A DNA stretch of 64,000 nt from positions 1 to 64,000 of the forward strand of contig CAYUCL010000007.1 in assembly GCA_964443325.1 (NCBI GenBank), in the 5' to 3' direction. Positions 16,715 to 24,544 of this stretch are shown here, piece by piece. Position numbers and translations under genes: made by a program. The notes beneath the pieces are model-generated. The model was not told the origin of the DNA. It did not search any database and worked only from the letters and a program-made list of their open reading frames with translations. Position 1 is the stretch's first letter, and each line of letters opens with the position of its first letter. This stretch comes from DAOUVR01 sp034430535. GTDB taxonomy: Bacteria > Chloroflexota > Dehalococcoidia > E44-bin15.

Positions 16715-17326
16715 ATGAATAAACTTCTTTGGACATTTAGCTATTATGCTGATTATGCTCGGGTTGCTTTGGAAAATTACACAAGTATCGAGCAACTACT
16801 TGCAAAGAAGAAGTCAATTAATGAAAAGTATAACAGTACAGGACAGATTTCAGACGATGACAATAGAGAATGGGGTAGAATCATCAATGAAATAAACAAG
16901 CATAGCAGGATTGTTATTATTTTCTGTGCATTATCATTAGAAGCCTTTATTAATGACTATGCTATACACCGCACATCCAAAAGCTACCTGGAAAACTATC
17001 TGGATAAACTAGACCTATATTCTAAATGGGTAGTCATTCCTAGACTTCTGACCGATTCTCAACTAGATACTGGTGCTCAACCAATGCAAGATTTGGATTG
17101 GTTAATTAAACAGCGAAATAGGTTAGTTCACATTAAGTCAGAAACGGTGGAAGTAAGCAAAATAGCTGATAAGCTAAAGCGATATAATGAGCAGGTAGCA
17201 CAAAAAGCCATACATACCGTTAAGAATATAGTATTAGCGCTACATAACATAGACAGGAAAGCAAATGAGACTTGGCTCCGTTATGAGGGTGAATGGTTCC
17301 CAAGCAAGAGGCTAAATTCGCCATAA
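16715..17326 (+). CDS. HEPN-like domain protein
   Basis: 203 residues, almost all helical. Residues 71-85 (CALSLEAFINDYAIH) and 134-139 (RNRLVH) match the pattern of HEPN-type proteins related to RiboL-PSP-HEPN/MAE-28990-like families, in which an R-x4-H motif forms an RNase site; here it is Arg134 to His139. The gene is AT-rich and lies in the integrated segment. HEPN proteins of this kind often act as toxins or as abortive phage-defence nucleases; no MNT-type antitoxin gene is adjacent. The ATG follows AAAGGTGATATCTTAA. Function is inferred from the motif only. Confidence 0.65.
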   Translation: MNKLLWTFSYYADYARVALENYTSIEQLLAKKKSINEKYNSTGQISDDDNREWGRIINEINKHSRIVIIFCALSLEAFINDYAIHRTSKSYLENYLDKLDLYSKWVVIPRLLTDSQLDTGAQPMQDLDWLIKQRNRLVHIKSETVEVSKIADKLKRYNEQVAQKAIHTVKNIVLALHNIDRKANETWLRYEGEWFPSKRLNSP

Positions 17327-17496
17327 TGCTCCGATACCCATTGTTATACCTAGCGACATGAACCTCCCCCACCCCTACCCCTCCCCTATCATGTATGTAT
17401 AGTAACTTTTTGTGCCATACCTGCCATAAAAAGGTTTAGGATTCTAGGACTTTGCTTTACCTCAAAATAATAATAGGATTTTATATTCTTAATATC

Positions 17497-17760
17497 CTAA
17501 TCATTTTTATCTGGGGTCAATTCCAAGATATTGTGTCTCCCTTGCTTCGTTGGGTCTTGTCTAGCACCCACCACGCCATCAGCTTTAAGTTTGCGAAGAG
17601 CAATCTCATAAGTTGCGTCTTTAATACCAGCTTCTATCGCTTTAGCTTTGTTTTCAGCTTCTGCTTTTGCTAGAGGAACGGAAAGAAACCCTCGGTATTG
17701 ATAGATAAATATAGAAGATGGGCAAGTTGTATTATAGCGAAATGACGATTCTCCTTTGCA
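17497..17760 (-). pseudogene. Unrecognised coding remnant with winged-helix-like end
   Basis: An open minus-strand frame of 87 codons without an ATG, GTG or TTG start. Its composition looks like real protein: AKAEAENKAKAIEAGIKDAT, then YEIALRKLKADGVVGARQD and PTKQGRHNILELTPDKND, which resembles the recognition helix and wing of a winged-helix DNA-binding domain. A TGA at 17761-17763 closes it upstream. It is either a fragment left by recombination or a gene with an unusual start. The plus strand of 17452-17673 is also open but has a poor composition. Confidence 0.4.
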
Positions 17761-17898
17761 TCAAACAGGGCAATCTAGCGCTGTACGCTCAGTTCTGCTA
17801 AACTCACCATCGGAGGCTATAGTATTCTTAGCGTGTAATCGAGTTTGGTGGTGTACCGCTTTACTATATTCTCAGTTGCCTGGCCATCCACGGAGTGA

Positions 17899-18324
17899 GG
17901 ACGATTGAATGCCCGCCAATCTGCCGCCGCAGCTAAGAAAGCTCTCATCCTGGCTAACAAGAGTGACCTTTCCTATATACGGAATAATTTCGGCGAACTC
18001 GAATCACGTTACGGAAGGGAATTCCCTGTCATCCGCGTTTCCGCCAGGAATGGAAGCGGCCTTGAGGACTTCAAGCGCAAGCTCTTTGACATGTTAGATA
18101 TCATCAGGGTATACACCAAAGCTCCCGGCGAGAACGCTGACCTCACTAAACCCACAACTCTAAAACGCGGAAGCACCGTAGCGGACGTTGCTGAGTCCAT
18201 ACATAAGGATTTCACAGCGAAGCTGAAGCAGGCTCGGATTTGGGGCTCGGGCAAATTCGATGGTCAACTGGTCAGGAAAGACTACGTTCTGCAGGACGGC
18301 GACACAGTCGAATTACATATTTGA
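17899..18324 (+). pseudogene. 5'-truncated DRG/OBG-type GTPase with TGS domain
   Basis: Only the C-terminal part of a DRG-like GTPase is present: the guanine-specificity motif NKSDL (in ALILANKSDL), the SARNGSGLEDFK G5 region, and a complete TGS domain (RGSTVADVAESIHKDFT ... VLQDGDTVELHI). The P-loop and switch motifs are missing, and a stop codon lies in frame at 17896-17898. A TTG at 17905 is the only start-like codon near the break. The lost half is not found on the other side of the integrase. The protein cannot bind GTP normally, so I call it a pseudogene created at the element's right junction. Confidence 0.75.
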
Positions 18325-18513
18325 GACTCCCACCTCAGAACATAGGGCATCTATGCATACAGTGCTTGGATATCTGTGATGTAGTATTATGAGTTCAGGT
18401 GCTGGCATTGGTAAAAGAAGTCCCACCTTATCATGGTGAAAAGGAGAAAAAGATAACAAGGGCTATTGGCCGGTCGCTTAAGCTTCTCCAGTTGCGCGGA
18501 AGGAGTGGGTGAA

Positions 18514-19059
18514 ATGAAAATCATCGGCATTTGCGGTTCTCCCAGAAAGGGAAACACGGAGTGGATGCTCAGAAAGCTACTGGAAGGAGCTACCAAAGCG
18601 GGGTCAGAGACTGAGCTCATCTTGCTCAGGGAGAAGGACATCCAAGCGTGCGATGGCTGCTTAAGCTGCGAAGTAGGAGGCAAGCAACGAAAGGGAATCT
18701 GCAGGATTCAGGACGACATGCAGGAGATTTACCCCAAGCTGGTCGATGCCGATGGCCTGGCTCTCGGCACGCCGGTCTACTTTGAGATGCTTTCCGGCCT
18801 GCTCAAGAATTTCATGGACAGAACTTGCCCCATCTGGCCAAAGCTAGAGCTAAAGCCAATCGTTGGCATAGCTGTGGCAGAAGAGGGCGTTGGAAAGGCC
18901 GTCGATAACTTGAGGACCTACTCCTCTGTCTGCGGCATGCGATGGGTTGGCCATGTCACCGCTCTGGCTAAAACCCCAAAGCAGGCATCGAAAGATATAA
19001 ATGTTGGGAGGCGACTTGAGCTCCTGGGGAGGAAGCTTGTACATACGCTGCTTGCCTGA
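18514..19059 (+). CDS. Iron-sulfur flavoprotein / NADPH-dependent FMN reductase family
   Basis: 181 residues with a flavodoxin-like fold: MKIIGICGSPRKGNTEWML binds FMN phosphate, GTPVYFEMLSGLLKNFMDR is the second FMN loop, and CDGCLSCEVGGKQRKGIC carries the clustered cysteines typical of Isf-type iron-sulfur flavoproteins. Role: electron transfer or detoxification of oxidants in anaerobes. ATG at 18514 with AAGGAG upstream; an earlier ATG at 18466 would add residues not found in the family. It is followed by a DUF362 gene after 36 bases, probably one operon. Confidence 0.88.
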   Translation: MKIIGICGSPRKGNTEWMLRKLLEGATKAGSETELILLREKDIQACDGCLSCEVGGKQRKGICRIQDDMQEIYPKLVDADGLALGTPVYFEMLSGLLKNFMDRTCPIWPKLELKPIVGIAVAEEGVGKAVDNLRTYSSVCGMRWVGHVTALAKTPKQASKDINVGRRLELLGRKLVHTLLA

Positions 19060-19095
19060 TGAAGCACGTCTGCCAATTTTGCAGAGGAAAGTCAA

Positions 19096-20037
19096 ATGAC
19101 AGGTTTCGCTGACAAGGTTGTTGGGCTGTATCACTTCATCAGCGATAGGGCACCGAAGAACATCCCGCTTGTTGACCCAAAGCCCCGCGCCGCCAATCCC
19201 TGGCGCACCAATGGCCAGGCCCTCGTAGCCAGGGTGATAGCAGACGGAGACGTCAGAGTCTCCATCGAAAAAGCTATCGCACTGCTAGGTCACCTGGGGC
19301 AAGCCATCAACAGAGGCGACAGGGTTCTAGTAAAGCCTAATTTCAACAGCCCCGACCCATTTCCCGGCTCCACTGACCCGGCGTTTCTGCGTGCTGTACT
19401 CGAGCTTCTTTTGGAAGCGGGAGCAAGAGTAACAGTAGGTGAAAGCTCTGGCGGGATATGGAGACCAAGCAGGAACGTCTTTCGTAAGCTAGGCATTTTC
19501 GAGTTGGCGCATCACCTAGGCGTGGAGTTGATTGCTTTTGAAGACAAGGCTGACGACTGGGTGAGGATTAAGATAGATGGTGACTATCTGCAGTCAGTCT
19601 CCATGCCCCGCTCAGCCTACGAAGCCGACAAGATAGTCTATTTGCCCTGCATGAAGACCCACAGTATTGCGCGATTTACCGGCGCTCTCAAGCTTGCGGT
19701 AGGCTTTATGCATCCCGGCGAGCGGCGCGCTCTTCATGCCCGCTGCCTGGAGCAAAAGGTGGCTGAAATCAGCCTGTGCTGGCAACCAAACCTCATAGTG
19801 ATGGATGGCAGGAAAGCTTTCGTTTCCGGCGGCCCCGACAAGGGCCAGTTAGCGGAGCCTGGACTGGTGCTTGCTTCCGGCGACCTCGCCGCTATCGACG
19901 TCGAAGCCATGAAAGTATTGCTAACGTATCAGGCAAAGAACAAGCTAGTTGCCGACCCCTGGCAGTCACTTCAGATCGTTACCGCTTTAAAGCATGGCCT
20001 GGGAGTTGGGGAGAGTGGATACGTTGTGGTCGAATGA
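19096..20037 (+). CDS. DUF362 domain-containing protein
   Basis: 313 residues. The DUF362 signature is clear: VLVKPNFNSPDPFPGSTDP, LLEAGARVTVGESSG, YLPCMKTHSIARFTGALKL and LVLASGDLAAIDVEAMKVL. Many DUF362 proteins carry a C-terminal 4Fe-4S pair; this one does not, ending soon after the core. The neighbour upstream is an Fe-S flavoprotein, so a redox or cofactor-related role is possible but unproven. A MITE copy begins 16 bases after the stop codon. Confidence 0.9.
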   Translation: MTGFADKVVGLYHFISDRAPKNIPLVDPKPRAANPWRTNGQALVARVIADGDVRVSIEKAIALLGHLGQAINRGDRVLVKPNFNSPDPFPGSTDPAFLRAVLELLLEAGARVTVGESSGGIWRPSRNVFRKLGIFELAHHLGVELIAFEDKADDWVRIKIDGDYLQSVSMPRSAYEADKIVYLPCMKTHSIARFTGALKLAVGFMHPGERRALHARCLEQKVAEISLCWQPNLIVMDGRKAFVSGGPDKGQLAEPGLVLASGDLAAIDVEAMKVLLTYQAKNKLVADPWQSLQIVTALKHGLGVGESGYVVVE

Positions 20038-20052
20038 AGCTGGAATACAGCA

Positions 20053-20186
20053 CCTTAATACGTGGATTCTTCTGGAGGACTGAGGGAGTCCTCTCCCTCA
20101 GCTTTCGTGAAGGAAAGGATTCCTTCACGCCTCAGAAAAAACCAGCTAACAGACGGGTCTTTTAAATCCGGACTCACGGATCAAGG
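20053..20186 (+). mobile_element. MITE copy 2, complete, with CAGCA target duplication
   Basis: 134 bp. The left end CCTTAATACGTGGATTC and the complement of the right end, CCTTGATCCGTGAGTCC, form an imperfect 17-bp terminal inverted repeat. It is flanked by the direct repeat CAGCA at 20048-20052 and 20187-20191. Two internal hairpins: CTGAGGGA/TCCCTCAG (20080-20101) and CGTGAAGGAA/TTCCTTCACG (20106-20129). No coding capacity, so mobility would need a transposase supplied in trans. Confidence 0.9.
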
Positions 20187-20330
20187 CAGCAGACGTATAG
20201 TTGATAGCATTTCAGAAAAGTGGTAGCCTATGAGGTCACAGAATTCCCGGGCAGGAATCAGGACTGGACCGAAGTCCCAGGGAAAAGTTCACTCTTAGGT
20301 GTCCCATATTTTGGAGAGTGAGGGGAAATA

Positions 20331-21761
20331 ATGGATATAAAAACCTTCCTGTCAAATAAAGGAGAGGTATCTTCCGAGTTTGTCGAAAAAGTGAAACATA
20401 TTATAGGAGAGGAAAATGTCTCGGAGAGGGAATGCGACCTCATTTCCTACAGCCTTGACTACTGGTTATACGGGATTTTCCTTTCTCAGCATGGCAATTT
20501 ACCATCGCTTCCCTGCGTTGTTATCTCGCCCAAGAATCATGAGGAAATACAGGGCATCCTGAAATATGCCAATGAATATAAGGTTAACATTACGCCATTT
20601 GGCGGTGGTTCAGGCGTGCTCGGCGGCACTATCCCTATGGAAGGTAGTGCTATCCTGAACCTTCAGAGAATGAACAAATTTATCTCCCTAGATGAAACGT
20701 CGCTGGTTGCTGAGTTCGAAGCAGGAATTATCGGCGCAAATCTCGAGCGGGAGCTGAATCACAGGGGCTATTCAATGGGAAATATTCCCCAGTCGTTCTA
20801 TTGCTCCACTCTCGGTGGATGGATTGCAACACGTGCTGTGGGACAATTCTCCACAAAATATGGGAAAATTGAGGACATGGTCCTGGGAATGGAAGTGGTG
20901 CTTCCCGACGGAAATCTTCTTAATATAAAACCGGTTCCAAGACGCTCCACGGGGCCTTCGCTAAAAGACCTGTTCCTGGGCGCTGAAGGAACTCTTGGCA
21001 TCGTGACAAAAGCGGTGGTATCAATACATCCCCTGCCAGAGGCAACAATAAAATTATCGTTTGCTTTACCCTCCATTGAAGCAGCAGTGGAAGTGGTGCG
21101 GAGGGTTTTGAGATGTGATGCAAAGCCGGCAGTAGTGAGGATATTTGATGAAGCCGAAAGTGAAAGGTATTTCAAAGAAGCAGGAAGTAAGGTAACGATT
21201 GTGTTTATATCCGAGGGCGAGCCAGATTTCGTGGCGCTTGAAAGCAGCGTGATTGAGAGAATTGCCAAAGAAAGTGGGGGAGAGCCTCTGGGAGAGAATC
21301 CCGTGAATATATGGCTTGAGAAACGTTTCGATATCGGTGCAGGTCCTATCCTGATGCAACGGGGAGGAATTGTGGACACAATTGAGGTTGTTTCTCTATT
21401 CAAAGATGCGGTAAATCTCTACGATGACATGATCTCCTCCATGAAGGCAGTGGAAGGTGCAATATCAGTGTCAGGTCATTTTTCACACTTTTACCGTGAA
21501 GGAGCTTGCCTATACATCACGTTCGTTGGTTTCCCCAAAGACCCGATGCGCTACTACCATGACACGTGGACTGCCGCCATGGAAGCTACCCTGAGAAACA
21601 ATGGCTCTATCAGCCATCACCATGGAATCGGATACTGGAGAAAGGAGTTTATGCGGCAGGAGTTGGGTGCTAGTGGGGTGGAGTTGCTCCGAAAAATCAA
21701 ATTCGCATTGGACCCAAATGGTATTATGAACAGAGGAAAGCTTGTCGAAGATGGAAGATAA
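20331..21761 (+). CDS. FAD-linked oxidase, alkylglycerone-phosphate synthase (AGPS)/GlcD-like
   Basis: 476 residues. PCMH-type FAD-binding domain with NITPFGGGSGVLGG, a family block at about 155-190 (TLGGWIATRAVGQFSTKYGKI in part), RRSTGPSLKDLFLGAEGTLG, then FYREGACLYITF and SHHHGIGYWRKEF near the C-terminus. These last blocks resemble alkyldihydroxyacetonephosphate synthase more than lactate or glycolate oxidases. First gene of a six-gene operon of Glp-like proteins, so its substrate may be a glycerol-phosphate derivative. ATG preceded by GAGGGG. Oxidase versus AGPS activity cannot be decided from sequence alone. Confidence 0.87.
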   Translation: MDIKTFLSNKGEVSSEFVEKVKHIIGEENVSERECDLISYSLDYWLYGIFLSQHGNLPSLPCVVISPKNHEEIQGILKYANEYKVNITPFGGGSGVLGGTIPMEGSAILNLQRMNKFISLDETSLVAEFEAGIIGANLERELNHRGYSMGNIPQSFYCSTLGGWIATRAVGQFSTKYGKIEDMVLGMEVVLPDGNLLNIKPVPRRSTGPSLKDLFLGAEGTLGIVTKAVVSIHPLPEATIKLSFALPSIEAAVEVVRRVLRCDAKPAVVRIFDEAESERYFKEAGSKVTIVFISEGEPDFVALESSVIERIAKESGGEPLGENPVNIWLEKRFDIGAGPILMQRGGIVDTIEVVSLFKDAVNLYDDMISSMKAVEGAISVSGHFSHFYREGACLYITFVGFPKDPMRYYHDTWTAAMEATLRNNGSISHHHGIGYWRKEFMRQELGASGVELLRKIKFALDPNGIMNRGKLVEDGR

Positions 21762-22824
21762 AAAAGAACTGGAACAAATCACAAATTGCGCAATGTGCGC
21801 CAATATGTGTAAGCATAGTTGCCCTACGTATCTTGCCACGGGAAAGGAAACGATTACCCCTCAGAAAAAGGCTCGTCTTATTCTTTATGAGGAGAAGGCA
21901 TTTCTTGAAGACGAACAGGGCTTCTTTGATGTGATGTTCCAGTGTGCCATGTGCGGAGCATGCAAGGCACATTGTATCTACGATGATTTCGACCTGAGGA
22001 AATTCATTCAAATAGGGCGGAGCAAGGCTTTCCAAAAGGGCATGCTGCCAGAGGAAACAAGGGGACGAGTGGAAACGTTTATGAAGTTTGGTAATCCCTA
22101 TGGTGAGCGACAGCTTCTTCAAAAGGGAGCAGGAGACCTCGGCTATTTCGTTTCCTGTTCCGCTTACCGTGACCAACAAGTGCCGCAGGCTATGGATAGG
22201 ATAATCTCCGCGAGCAAGGAACAGGTTCACCAATTCGGCGGTGCCGAGATCTGCTGTGGCGCACCCCTTTACTACGCCGGTGACACGGAAGGATTCAAGA
22301 AGGCAGCAGAAAAAATGAAAGAGGAGATTGAAAAGAGAAAACTGCGGAAGGTCATTGTAGACTGTCCCAATTGCTTAAAAACGATGACAGAGGTGTACCA
22401 CAGTGTCGGAGTTGACTTAAATGTGGAGTTTATTCACACCGCTGAATTCCTCAATGCTCTCCTTAAGGAAGGGAAGATAAAGGTAAACAGAACGAACACT
22501 ACGGCGACTTTTCACGACCCTTGTATCCTTGTAAACGATATCGGTATTACCACAGCCCCAAGAGAAGTCCTTGAAGTACTAGGTTTTGAGATAAGGGAGC
22601 CGGTCTACTCGCGTGAGGATACACATTGCTGCGGCGGGCTACCCGGCGCTAGCATCGGCGATGCCAAGGTCGCCAATCAGGTGAATACGATGCGCATAAA
22701 TGAGCTCAGGGAAACCGCTGCCGATGTTTACCTTTCAGCGTGCCCTACATGCAAAGCCGCCTTATCCGATGTGGATATGAAAGACATAACTGAAATCGTA
22801 TCGGAACAGATTGTCGATGAATAA
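21751..22824 (+). CDS. GlpC/GlcF-like iron-sulfur subunit
   Basis: 357 residues. Two ferredoxin-type clusters at the N-terminus (CAMCANMCKHSCP and CAMCGACKAHC) and two CCG domains: CCGAPLYYAGD and CCGGLPGAS, each with upstream cysteines (FVSCSAY, FHDPC). Such subunits pass electrons from a flavoprotein to quinones or other carriers at the membrane. The ATG at 21751 overlaps the end of the oxidase gene by 11 bases, so translation is coupled. It probably serves the oxidase before it and/or the GlpA-like protein after it. Confidence 0.9.
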   Translation: MEDKKELEQITNCAMCANMCKHSCPTYLATGKETITPQKKARLILYEEKAFLEDEQGFFDVMFQCAMCGACKAHCIYDDFDLRKFIQIGRSKAFQKGMLPEETRGRVETFMKFGNPYGERQLLQKGAGDLGYFVSCSAYRDQQVPQAMDRIISASKEQVHQFGGAEICCGAPLYYAGDTEGFKKAAEKMKEEIEKRKLRKVIVDCPNCLKTMTEVYHSVGVDLNVEFIHTAEFLNALLKEGKIKVNRTNTTATFHDPCILVNDIGITTAPREVLEVLGFEIREPVYSREDTHCCGGLPGASIGDAKVANQVNTMRINELRETAADVYLSACPTCKAALSDVDMKDITEIVSEQIVDE

Positions 22825-24544
22825 AAAAGAGCTGTCACGAACCATACAAGGCGAGATAGAAAAAGCAGTTGGTGAAAAGGCAACTGTCTCCATCAAAGAT
22901 AGCGTCGTAAGATTAAGCGGACACTTTGCCACTTATCAGGGTGTCGTGGATGCCGGACATACTGCCGGTGAATTTGAACAGGTCAGGGGAGTTCTAAATG
23001 AAATCGATTATCCCGACAAGAAACCATTTGTCCCGCCTCAAAAGGTATCCGATGAGCTTGCTGGAAAAGAGTTCGATGTTGTTATCGTCGGTGGCGGCAT
23101 AATCGGCGTGGCAATCGCCAGAGAACTCTCACGATTCAACCTGAGCACAGCGTTAATTGAACGGCATGATGACCTGGGAACAGATCAAACAGCTCATAGC
23201 AACGCCCTGATACATCCTTCGTTCGTCACCGCATCTGGCACGTTGAAATGGGAGATGAACTACAGGGGAAACCCAATGTATGATGAAGTCGCCAGCCAAC
23301 TCGATGTTGATTTGAAGCGGGTAGGGACACTTATTGTGGCTGAAAACCCTGACGAAGAACTACTGTTTCCCTATGTAACGAAAATGGCCATCAAACACAA
23401 AGACCCAGATCCAAAGGAGCTGAACAGAGATGAGCTGGATAAGATTGAGCCAGGTCTTGCCCCCAATATCAGGAAGGGTCTACTCGTATGGAACACAGGT
23501 ATCATATCTCCATTTGAACTCACCATCGCTTACGCCGAGAATGCCATAGCAAATGGGGTGCAGCTTTTTCTTAACACAAGCGTAATAGGAGTCCAAACGG
23601 AGGAAGGAAGCATTAAGGCGATAAATACAACAAGAGGGACCATTAGAACGCATATCCTGGTCAATGCCGCAGGACTGTATTCTGATAGGATTGCCGAATT
23701 TGCTGGAGACAGGTTCTTCACCATCCATCCCAGAAAAGGAGAAACAATCATATTCGATAAATCTTACCAGCCAGTGCACACAGTTCTGGCTTCGTTTAGC
23801 ATGGCGGGAGACAGAAGTAAACATAGCAAAGGAGGAGGCATCATCCCCACGATTGATGGCAACCTTCAGTTCGGTCCAACAGCAGAGGAGGTGTGTAACA
23901 GAGAGGATGTTTCCACCACGTTTGCCGGGCTCGAAGTTTTACTTGATAAATTCACACCAGTGCTTGAGCGACTTAAGCCACACTATGAGAAACCCGACAA
24001 GAGCAAAATCATCACTCATTTCGCTGGTTGTAGAGCGGCGACGTACAAGGAGGATTTCATTATTGAGCCATCCAAGAAGGTGAAGGGGTTAGTTCACGTT
24101 GCCGGGATTCAATCCCCGGGATTTGCATCGGCGCCAGCCATTGCTGAAAGAGTGAAGGGAATCATAGTACAAGAATGGCACCCGGCGGATAATATAAACT
24201 TCGAGCCAAGGAGGAAAAGGAGCAAGCGTTTTAGCGAACTGGAACAAAAGGAAAGAGATGAGCTTATCCTAATGAACCCTTTATACGCACATATTGTCTG
24301 CCGCTGTGAAAATGTGAGCGAAGGCGAGATTGTAGATGCGTTTCACAGAGGTATCCCTGTAAACAGCATCGATGCCATTAAAAGGAGGACAAGAGCAGGT
24401 ATGGGAAGATGTCAGGGCGGCTTTTGCATGCCCAGGGTGCTGGAGATCATCAGCAGGGAGGCGAATTTGGAAAAGGAATTGGTCACAAAGAGCGGAGACA
24501 AATCTTTTATCCTTGGCGGAAGAACAAAGCAGGTTAAGAAATGA
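22817..24544 (+). CDS. BON domain - GlpA-like FAD dehydrogenase - BFD [2Fe-2S] fusion
   Basis: 575 residues in three parts. Residues 1-70 match a BON domain (AVGEKATVSIKDSVVRLSG ... VRGVLNEI), unusual in this family. Residues about 85-450 form a DAO-type FAD domain (FDVVIVGGGIIGVAIARELS) like the anaerobic glycerol-3-phosphate dehydrogenase GlpA and related YgaF/L2HG oxidases. The C-terminal 65 residues are a BFD-like 2Fe-2S domain (CRCENVSEGEI ... GMGRCQGGFCMPRV). It overlaps the GlpC-like gene by 8 bases and the kinase gene by 4. Probable glycerol-3-phosphate or 2-hydroxyacid dehydrogenase. Confidence 0.88.
   Translation: MNKKELSRTIQGEIEKAVGEKATVSIKDSVVRLSGHFATYQGVVDAGHTAGEFEQVRGVLNEIDYPDKKPFVPPQKVSDELAGKEFDVVIVGGGIIGVAIARELSRFNLSTALIERHDDLGTDQTAHSNALIHPSFVTASGTLKWEMNYRGNPMYDEVASQLDVDLKRVGTLIVAENPDEELLFPYVTKMAIKHKDPDPKELNRDELDKIEPGLAPNIRKGLLVWNTGIISPFELTIAYAENAIANGVQLFLNTSVIGVQTEEGSIKAINTTRGTIRTHILVNAAGLYSDRIAEFAGDRFFTIHPRKGETIIFDKSYQPVHTVLASFSMAGDRSKHSKGGGIIPTIDGNLQFGPTAEEVCNREDVSTTFAGLEVLLDKFTPVLERLKPHYEKPDKSKIITHFAGCRAATYKEDFIIEPSKKVKGLVHVAGIQSPGFASAPAIAERVKGIIVQEWHPADNINFEPRRKRSKRFSELEQKERDELILMNPLYAHIVCRCENVSEGEIVDAFHRGIPVNSIDAIKRRTRAGMGRCQGGFCMPRVLEIISREANLEKELVTKSGDKSFILGGRTKQVKK

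Larger units (their letters stand above)
14514..17904 (+). mobile_element. Probable integrated element next to tRNA-Gly, partly decayed
   Basis: The segment begins at the 3' end of tRNA-Gly with a tyrosine integrase, then small membrane proteins, a HEPN-type protein and AT-rich DNA, and stops where a GTPase gene resumes without its 5' half. I found no second copy of the tRNA 3' end in this window, so the right boundary is set by the truncated gene and is uncertain. Composition from about 15.4 to 17.8 kb is visibly richer in A and T than the flanks. Element identity unknown. Confidence 0.55.

Noticed and set aside
17452..17673. Plus-strand frame of 73 codons in the AT-rich segment
   Set aside because: Hydrophobic and Phe-rich as expected by chance in AT-rich DNA; the minus strand here has the more protein-like sequence.
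14514..18000. Second attachment site repeating the tRNA-Gly 3' end
   Set aside because: I looked for the T-arm and acceptor sequence downstream and found no copy longer than about 10 bases; the closest resemblance, inside secA near 54750, is chance.
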